A stretch of 64,000 bases of DNA from Castor canadensis (lineage: Eukaryota; Chordata; Mammalia; Rodentia; Castoridae). The notes below the pieces were generated by a model. The model was not told where the DNA came from and did not search any database. It worked only from the letters and a program-made list of their open reading frames with translations. Of the stretch, positions 52,265-64,000 are shown one piece after another. Made by a program: the position numbers and the translations under genes. The DNA is taken from assembly GCF_047511655.1 (NCBI RefSeq), contig NC_133396.1:128101490-128165489 (forward strand). The letters are read 5' to 3'. Positions within the stretch are counted from its first letter, which is position 1, and each line of letters starts with the position of its first letter.

Positions 52265-52670
52265 CTCTGTGACGTACCAGCCATGGGATCTGCAGCAGGA
52301 GGGGAAGGCCAGCTCAGCCTGGATTTATGCTTCCCTTGACTGGTTCTTACATCCACTCTGCCCTACAGGCAGAGGGCAGGGGCAATAAAACCCTCTCCTC
52401 TGCCCCCACCTATCCTACTTCCATGCCTTGACCTCAAGGTGACGCAAACTGGGCCTAGATGTGGCCTGGGGAACTTCTGTGAGAAAAACTGGAGCCCTGG
52501 GCTGAGGGCCTGGGAGATGACCTGATAACAGTCTGGTACACCCTCCTTCCTGTCCCATGGACCAAGATGCTGGAAGGCCCAAGTTCAGAGGGAAGGAGGC
52601 CTCTTGGAGTAGCCCCTCCCCCACAGTGGAAATGGTAGCAGTTCAGGGAAGGCCACCCAGCTGAGTCAGG
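52265..52670 (+). promoter_or_regulatory. Cluster of CRE, nuclear-receptor and AP-1 motifs upstream of REN
   Basis: TGACGTAC at 52270, TGACCTCAAGGTGACGCA at 52429-52446 (a DR5-like pair whose second half also resembles a CRE), and TGAGTCA at 52662. It is about 6.3 kb before the REN start. It is a candidate only; no alignment was possible. Confidence 0.25.
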
Positions 52671-53779
52671 ACGCAGGGACTCCTCAAAGCCCAGAGCTGG
52701 AGGGTCCCAGGCAGTCAGTGCTCCCTCTCCCACCTCAGAAGCTCTTTGACAGTACAGCACCAGCCTCCAGGGTCCCAAAGCCCTCACACAACTGCTGGGC
52801 AGCTAGACAGCACTTCCTTGGAGGGGAGCTAATGTCACATGCTTTGCCTGCCTGCCCTTCCAACATCCTTTAAGGGCTTCAGGTCGCCCTGAAGCTAAGC
52901 TTCCTGCTAAGTTTCTCCTGGGTCCTTGGCTGATAGAACTTGGCGTCAGGATCCTGGCTCATTCTGCCTCCAGACTATGGACGGTCTACTTGGCGATGGT
53001 ACCCAGTGTCTGGTCCAGGCCCTTCTGTCCAGTGTTCCTCTCCCAGGTGCTGTGCTGAGGTTCAGGCAAGAGAAGCAAAGGCCATGCTATCACCCAGACA
53101 CTCTTGCCCACTTAGCAGTTGCTTCCTGGTCTCTGCTGCTCCCTGCAACTCTGCAGCTGAGTGAGTGGTACTGTTTGATGTCACTTCTCATTCACACTTG
53201 TATTACTGCTGGTCTCAGCAGTGTGCTGAGGTGGTAAGTGTGCTGCACACACTGGCAGGAGGCAGGGATAGATGTGAGGAGAGCGGCTGTGTTGGGTTGG
53301 AGAGGGGCCTGGGTCTACTGCCTGTCCCTGACCCTCCTTTGCCTTAGAAAAATCCTGCATCTCGACCTAAAATATATCTGAAGGTCCTGCCTCCCTGTGC
53401 TGGGGTCTAATCTGTGCTAGTGGAGGCTTTAAGAAGTTCCTTATACCCCCCACTACAGCTCTGTAGAGTTGACATCACTCCCTCCAGCCAGACCCAGCTC
53501 AGCACCCCTCTCTTTTGAATTCCATCGGCTCTTTCAACCATCCTGATACCCACAGTCATAGACAGGGAGTCAAAAGTGGTGCCCTCAGTTCTGTCCTTAC
53601 CTAGGCTCTCTGTAGCTTTAGCATCCTCACTAGAGCAGTGGGGATGAGCCCTGCCCACTTCACAGGGCTGCAAAGAGACCAGAGGACATGAGTATTCAAA
53701 GTATGTCACAACACACTACATGTGCTTGATAAAGGTGACTGGAGAGACTCATGTTCCCACACAGCTCTCCATAGTCCCC

Positions 53780-53820
53780 ACCACACACACACACACACAC
53801 ACATACACACACACACACAC
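53780..53820. repeat. (CA)n microsatellite
   Basis: About 40 nt of CA repeats are interrupted once by 'at'. Confidence 0.95.
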
Positions 53821-54655
53821 TTATTTTCTCCTTGCTTCCTGCTCCCTCTCCTCTAGGATTTGGGGATCAGGGAGGGAGAGAAAGGGTGAGTAGTAGCCAT
53901 CTTTACTGGTCATAATAGGTCACAACCATGATGGGAAAAAAGATAGCATCAGTGTTAAGCCTGAGATTCATGACAGACTCTTTACTAGCAGAGGCCTCAA
54001 GATGGGGAAATAGGAGATTGGGGGGCAGAGCCACCACAAGTAACACAGGGTATGATGCAGGGAAGATGCAAGTCCCCACTCTGCCCCTGACTGTGAATGA
54101 GGACATGCTGCTTACCTCTGTGTTCTCGTAGTACTGGTCTGTTCACTTCCCAGGGGTTGACGTAGACACTGGGAGATAACCCTCCTCCTTCCAGCCATGC
54201 CTATTTGCCTGGACCTTCTCTACCCACTCACTGTGTCGTTGCTGGACTTACAGGTCCTGCCCTGTCATTTATTGGACTTTGGCTCCTGACTTACAGACTT
54301 CCTCCACCTCATGCCCTCTGCGATCCTTCCAAATGACATCACCAACCACACAGACAGTGACCCAGCTGTACCCTGACCTCCCAGTTCCTTGGGTGCCCTG
54401 CTTTCAACAGCCACCCCACCCCTTGTCTTACTCTGCCCTTGTCATCACTTGGAACTGCTTCTCTTCCAAACTAGCAAACTCCTGGTGTCCCCAGCTCCTC
54501 ACCTCCAGCTTTGTGGTTCAGTTGTTCCCACAATCCCTGCTTACTCTTCTCATCCGCCCATGTCCTTTGCTACCTTCCAGTTCAGTCATCCTGTTTTGTC
54601 TTCACTTGTCTTCTATACCCTCCCTAGATCCACAGTCTACCATTCAATAACATTT

Positions 54656-54780
54656 TTGTGCCAGGAGTGTGGTTCACTCCTGTAATCCCACTACTTGGGA
54701 GGCTAAGGCAGGAGGATTTTGAGTTTGAGGCCAGCCTGGGCTACATAGTGAGACCCTGTCTCAAAAATTTTTTTTTGTTT
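54656..54780 (+). repeat. B1 SINE
   Basis: 'gccaggagtgtggttcactc', 'acttgggaggctaaggcagg' and 'gaggccagcctgggctacat' form a well-preserved B1-type unit with tail. Confidence 0.88.
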
Positions 54781-55297
54781 TTCACTCATACCCCAAATTC
54801 CTTGGCTCCTTGGCTCCGATCACCTCAGCCCTGAGGAAGCTGGGCACATGCTTTTTCTGCATTCATGTCCAAACAGCCATGGTGGCAGTTGAAAAGTCAG
54901 AGCAGGGAAGACTAGATTCTTAAAAAAATCCTTATCTCCAGCCACTAAGTGTCTTCAGCCCCCACAAAATCCTCTGGTTTCCAATGTCAACTTCTTCCCA
55001 CTTTCCATAATGATTTCCAACCTTCACCTCTAAATCCCCTCCCATCCCCAGACCTCAGGAGAGGTCTTTGCTTCCTGCCTGCCAGAGAAGATAACAACCA
55101 CCAGGCAGGAAGTCCCTCAGCCTCCAGTACCAAGAAAATAAACTCCCCCACAAGCCTTGCTTTCCTTTCTCCTGTGCCACGGGAGGGGCTGCCTTTGGGG
55201 GCCAAGTTTCACGCACCCTGTGAGCCCCTCCTCTCAGGAATCTTCCTGTGTTGGCCAATTAGCCCTTCCTCTCAACTGAGTCCTTTCTGTGTCTTTA

Positions 55298-55470
55298 AAT
55301 ATATTGAGAAAGAGAGGGAGAGAGAGAGAGAGAGAGAGGGGGAGAGAGAGAAAATATATTGAGAAAGAGAGGGAGAGGGGGGGAGAGAGAGGGGGAGAGA
55401 GAGAGAGAGAAGGTGGAGGAGGAGGAGATGGGGGAGAAGGGAGGGATGGAGGGATGGATGGAGGAAGGCA
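55298..55470. repeat. GA-rich purine tract with duplicated unit
   Basis: The purine tract contains 'atatattgagaaagagaggg' twice (near 55299 and 55353). It is followed by GGA and GGAT units. Confidence 0.88.
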
Positions 55471-55582
55471 GAAAGAGAAAACTCCTCATGTACCTCCAGC
55501 TATCACCCTACTGCCCCTCCCTTTCAACTTCTCAAAATTGCTGCCTGTGACTCCATTTCTTTCATCTCTTTACTTTTCTTGG

Positions 55583-55928
55583 TCATTCTGGGCTGCTGTA
55601 AGAAACCACCTTAAACTGGAGGTGCAGCTTATAAACAATAGAAACTTGTTTCTCACAGTTCTGGGGCCAGAAGAGATACCTGGTGAGGGTCCTCTTCCTG
55701 GTTCATAGAGGGCACCTTCTTCCATTGTGTCTTCATACGATTGAAGGGCAAAAGAACTCCCTTGGGCCTCTTTTATGAGGGCACTAATTCCATTCAGGAA
55801 GCTCTGCCCTCATGACCTAATCACCTCCCAAAAGATTTGACCTTCTAATATTACCATTTTAAGGAGTTAGGATTTCAACATATGAATCTGCGGTGGACAC
55901 CACTGTGCTTTCCATCCATTTTCAACCC
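55583..55928 (-). mobile_element. Solo MaLR-type LTR, minus strand
   Basis: The sequence 'gggctgctgtaagaaaccac', 'cttgtttctcacagttctgg', 'cctaatcacctcccaaaaga' and 'gatttcaacatatgaatctg' is the reversed MLT/MST-type LTR. It appears alone, without an internal part. It is an ancient non-coding fossil. Confidence 0.6.
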
Positions 55929-56734
55929 ATTCCTGTCTGGATTTGCATCCCTCTGAGTCACCACCAAGAGCACAAATAGCCTGATTAGTGACATTTTAAT
56001 TGGATTCTCTCCTAATCTTGCAGCAGGTTACCATCGTCACCACCTCTCCTTAACCACCCTTCTGTGGCTTTGGGGACACCTGCTGCTTTTCTCCTGCCTC
56101 TCTGGCCATTTCTTTGTGGCCTCCTTTGCAGATTCTTCTTCTACACTGTCCATTGGAGCTTGGGGTCTTGAGACTTCTTGCTGTCTACCTTCTCCCTGGC
56201 TCATTTTGTTCATACCCATTGCATTAAATACCAATTGCAAATAATACATAAACTTTCATCCAGGTCTACATATGTACCTGCCACTTGACAGCACGCCTGG
56301 GATGTCAAAGAAGCCCCACATTCACAGGCCCTCAAACTCATGACCTCTCCAACCCTCTTCTTCTTCCACCATACTATTACCTAGAGAGCCTCCCGATCCT
56401 CTCTCCCTCACTCTCCATATCCCACGTATTACCAGGTCTTGAGTTTCTCTCAAATCCCCCAATCTTCTCCATTATCACCATGCCCACTTTCCCCAGTCCA
56501 AGCTAGCTCTAGTGTGATTGTCTCCTCCGTGACACATGGCACACTATTCTGGACCCATCCCAAGTCCTTGCCAGTCTACACAGCCAGGGCATCTTTGCAA
56601 AATGCATCAATTACACCATTCTCCCTCAAATTTGTCAATGGCTTCCCACTGGTCTTAGGGTAAACACAGCTTCCTAACAAGGGCTTGAGAACCTAGATGG
56701 CTTGATACTCCACTCAGCTGTGTAATGGGTTCTG

Positions 56735-56935
56735 AGTCATCCGGTCTAATTTACCGTCTGACTCTGTCATTTATTGTCCAGGTGACTTTGGACAAGTTAT
56801 CTTCTGAACACTCTTGTATTTGAGTGTCCTCATCTGTGAAATGGAGTAACAATGGTACTGCTTCATGTGGTTATTGTGAGAATAAAAATAGTGCCTGGTG
56901 CATGACAAGCATTCAATAAATGCTAGCTCTTGTTA
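56735..56935 (+). repeat. MIR SINE remnant
   Basis: 'gtgactttggacaagttatc', 'cctcatctgtgaaatggagt', 'gttattgtgagaataaaaat' and 'cattcaataaatgctagctc' give a full MIR order. Confidence 0.85.
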
Positions 56936-57679
56936 GCCTCACTTCTCTCTCCCATTCATTTCTTAGTTGTAGAAAGTGCTGGCTTTCTTTGGGTCCTTTT
57001 TCTCACCACACCCTCTCTCTCCTTTGTACATATTCCTCTTGAGACTCCATTGCTTTCCCTCTTCAGCTGTTCACTGCCTGTGTATTTGTCAGGTCACAAC
57101 TTAAGTGTGACTTCCTTGGGAAAACCCTGTGGAGGTCCCTTACAGGTGATAGCCATTGCCACTATTGTATATTTATTTACTTATTTTTATTCATTTCTTT
57201 ATTTTGGTGTTGGGGTGGTCGTGATAATCTCTCCCGCAAGATGGTAGTAAGCCCCACAAGTGTAGAAACTGTGTTTACTTCTGTCACCTTTGTAACTCCA
57301 GCATCTAGCGATGCTCCTGGCATAATAACGGCTCAGTGAATATTTGCTAAAGAATGTAAAAGGATTGAAAGTGCCCTAGAGCTGCCAGTGATGCTTAATC
57401 AATTTCATTCAATCTGATGAGGTACTCCTTTGGGAAGTTCTAGAAAGTGCTTCCCTGTCCCCAAATAATTCTGCCATTGCCTATCATGGTGTTTGAAAAT
57501 TCACCAAGAAGGCCTATCGTTTGAAAGGGTGTTACCACTGAGGTCAAAACACCTTCCTTAGCATGAGACCAGCAACAGAAATTAGCTCCTGTCATTGTCT
57601 TTACTGCCCACCAAACGCAAAAGCAGCACCAGAAGGAACAGAACACAGAATGCTGGACTAGCCAGATCTGACCTCAGGC

Positions 57680-57835
57680 CCGTCCAGCCATCTGATTCAT
57701 GGTACAAATGTGGACACAGAGGCCCAGAAAAGGGATGAGAGGTGTCCAACTTCAATGTTACAGAGCAAGTTCATGGTAGAAGAAAGATTAGAACCCGGGA
57801 CCCTGACAACTAGCTCAGGGCTCTTTTTTGCCCAT
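57680..57835 (+). repeat. MIR-like SINE remnant
   Basis: 'ggacacagaggcccagaaaa', 'acagagcaagttcatggtag' and 'agattagaacccgggaccct' follow the MIR core. Confidence 0.65.
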
Positions 57836-58541
57836 TGCAGAACATTAAGCCTCATCATGGGCAAGAGGCAGATACCTCATATGTACATAACACAGCTGCA
57901 AGGGCAGTGGAGGTCTTGCTCCTGGAGAAGGCCTGAGGGCCATGCAGTGAGAGCCCACAGCAGAAAGCAGTCTGTTTCAGGTGGAAACAGAGTTTGTTTC
58001 ACAGAAGAGGTGGGGAGACTTGAAGTGGGCTCTGAAAATGATCAGGAAGAAGCCCAGAGAGGGCATTTTAGGGTAAATAAACAGCACCCACTTGGGATTT
58101 AGGGGTCAGGCATGTGTTTGGAGAGCTGCAGAGAGACCAGCCAAAAGAGAGGGCCAGCAGGAGGAAGATGAGCTGAAAGACCAGCTACCCTAATCCCTTC
58201 TGCATAAGCCTCCCCAGATCTTGAGAAACTCCCTTCTCTCTCTCCATCAATAACTCCATGGAGGATGAACTGCCAACCCCACCCAGTTCTCTGCACCAAA
58301 GAGTTAGACCTGGAGCTGCTTCTCCCTCTAAAGCACAAGCCAGGAAGATTTACTCTTGTTTCAGATGAGAAATGAGATAGGTCTGGGTGGAGCCAGGAAG
58401 GGCAAAGGCAAGGTCAATACAATGGACGCAGATTCAGGGCATAGGGTTTGGACTGAGGGTTGGAACCTTCTTCCCTGATCAGTGCTAGTCATCATCAGTC
58501 ACTGTCCACTCTGGGGATTGCAGGGCCAGGCCAGGGGAGTC

Positions 58542-58549
58542 TGACATCA
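58542..58549 (+). promoter_or_regulatory. CRE-like site TGACATCA in REN promoter
   Basis: It matches seven of eight bases of a CRE. It lies about 220 nt before the inferred start, the position of the functional CRE in human REN. Confidence 0.5.
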
Positions 58550-58688
58550 TTGGGTACAGTGGGGCTTCCCACAGCCCCCTCCTCCAGCCACTCTGTTCCA
58601 CATGTGAGATCCGGTTACCCTTCAACCACCTAAGCATTGGGTCCCACAGTGGGATTTATTGTTGGCTGCCCTGCCATCTGCCCCAGAA

Positions 58689-58698
58689 TAATAAATCA
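58689..58698 (+). promoter_or_regulatory. REN HOX/PBX site TAATAAATCA
   Basis: This sequence, and the flanking gggcagagcagaatcacag, matches the conserved proximal renin promoter element at about -60 to -70 that binds HOX and PBX proteins in other mammals. Confidence 0.7.
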
Positions 58699-58733
58699 GG
58701 GCAGAGCAGAATCACAGCCATCCAAGTGTGCAA

Positions 58734-58741
58734 TATATAAA
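58734..58741 (+). promoter_or_regulatory. REN TATA box
   Basis: TATATAAA starts 70 nt before the ATG. A start site near 58764 would leave a 5' UTR of about 40 nt, similar to other renin genes. Confidence 0.75.
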
Positions 58742-58803
58742 TGAAGGGCTCAGGGAGCCACTAGGCTTCACTGGACCCCACAGAGCCGAGACCAAGCAGC
58801 AGC

Positions 58804-63539
<4,736 letters not shown>

Positions 63540-64000
63540 GTAAGTGAGGCTGCCCCTGGTCATCTGGCCCCTGCCCTTCTTGCCTCAGGCCTCTGCTACC
63601 TCTCTAGGGTTGGCACTAGAGACAGATACATTCCAGCCCACCTTGGAGCCTGAGGAGTTGAGGAACACTCTGCTGGGACTGCAAAGAAGCAGAGCCATGG
63701 GGAAGAAAATCAGAGCTCCTGGTTACCGCTGGGGGATTGATGGAGGCTTTTGCATCTAAGCCGTGGGACTGTGGAGCCTCCACAGCCTCCAGCCAAGTGA
63801 CCTGCCTGAGGTCACCATCTCTAACTGGGCTTTTAACCAGCTCCTGGTCTGAAAGTCAGGGTTAGGGTTTTGTTGGCATTGTAGTCAGGCTTAGTGTCTT
63901 ACGGGCAGGCACAGCTGAGGGTCGAGTTTGGGGTTAGTGGCAGGGCCTGGTTTCCTTTTCATCTGGCCAGTGACTAACCCCTTCTCATTCAGGAGTTTTC
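63540..64000. other. REN intron 4 (start)
   Basis: The window ends in this intron. No exon-like frame for the next renin exon and no SINE is seen. Confidence 0.6.

Larger units (their letters stand above)
45660..58500. other. KISS1-REN intergenic region
   Basis: This 12.8-kb stretch holds tRNA-type SINEs, MIRs, one old LINE/HAL1-like copy, one B1, a solo MaLR-type LTR and simple repeats. Repeat-poor parts (about 46830-47560, 51130-53770, 57840-58500) are where upstream REN control could lie. I see no coding gene. Confidence 0.6.

Noticed and set aside
52383-52390. AATAAAA near 52383 as a TATA box or poly(A) signal
   Set aside because: No exon or transcript structure was found around it.
63540-64000. 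Search for REN exon 5
   Set aside because: No frame resembling the next renin segment (VGGITVTQMFGE in human) is present before the window ends.

Overview
The window is mammalian nuclear DNA: short GT-AG exons lie in long introns, and the interspersed repeats are SINEs, LINE-1, MIR and MaLR. The SINEs point to a rodent. They include B1-like (7SL-related) units, an ID-like tRNA-derived SINE with the core 'ggctcaagtggtagagcgc...gagttcaaacccc', and composites of the two. The KISS1 exon agrees, because it encodes a C-terminal RY-amide and two cysteines in the long kisspeptin. I infer a castorimorph rodent, probably beaver; this rests on memory of repeat families, not on a search.

Four genes lie head to tail on the + strand in the order PLEKHA6 - GOLT1A - KISS1 - REN, the conserved order of this locus (human chromosome 1q32). 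(1) Positions 1-about 23300 hold the C-terminal 618 codons of PLEKHA6 in 15 exons, the stop at 18929-18931, and a long 3' end with a possible second C-terminus at 19582. (2) GOLT1A is complete (132 aa, five exons, 27210-38780), with an 8.8-kb first intron that carries two tandem CTCF-type motifs. (3) KISS1 is complete (133 aa). It has a TATA promoter with a CRE-like site near 40326-40347, a non-coding first exon, and two coding exons (43375-43477 and 45255-45553). (4) A 13-kb intergenic stretch leads to REN. The REN promoter (HOX/PBX-type site, CRE-like site, TATA) and first four coding exons (58804-63539) are present, and the rest runs off the window.

The genes do not form one pathway. PLEKHA6 is a PH-domain adaptor, GOLT1A a Golgi transport membrane protein, KISS1 the kisspeptin precursor of the reproductive axis, and REN the aspartyl protease that starts the angiotensin cascade. 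Because they are packed in tandem, insulation between neighbours (CTCF-like sites at 26156, 31461, 31546 and 39354) and possible read-through are the main regulatory questions here.

I found no rRNA or tRNA gene, CRISPR array or unknown protein-coding gene that I could support. The less ordinary items are the possible alternative C-terminus of PLEKHA6, tandem splice acceptors, the CTCF-like pair, a CpG-rich KISS1 coding exon, a possible distal REN enhancer, and several SINE insertions with clear target-site duplications.
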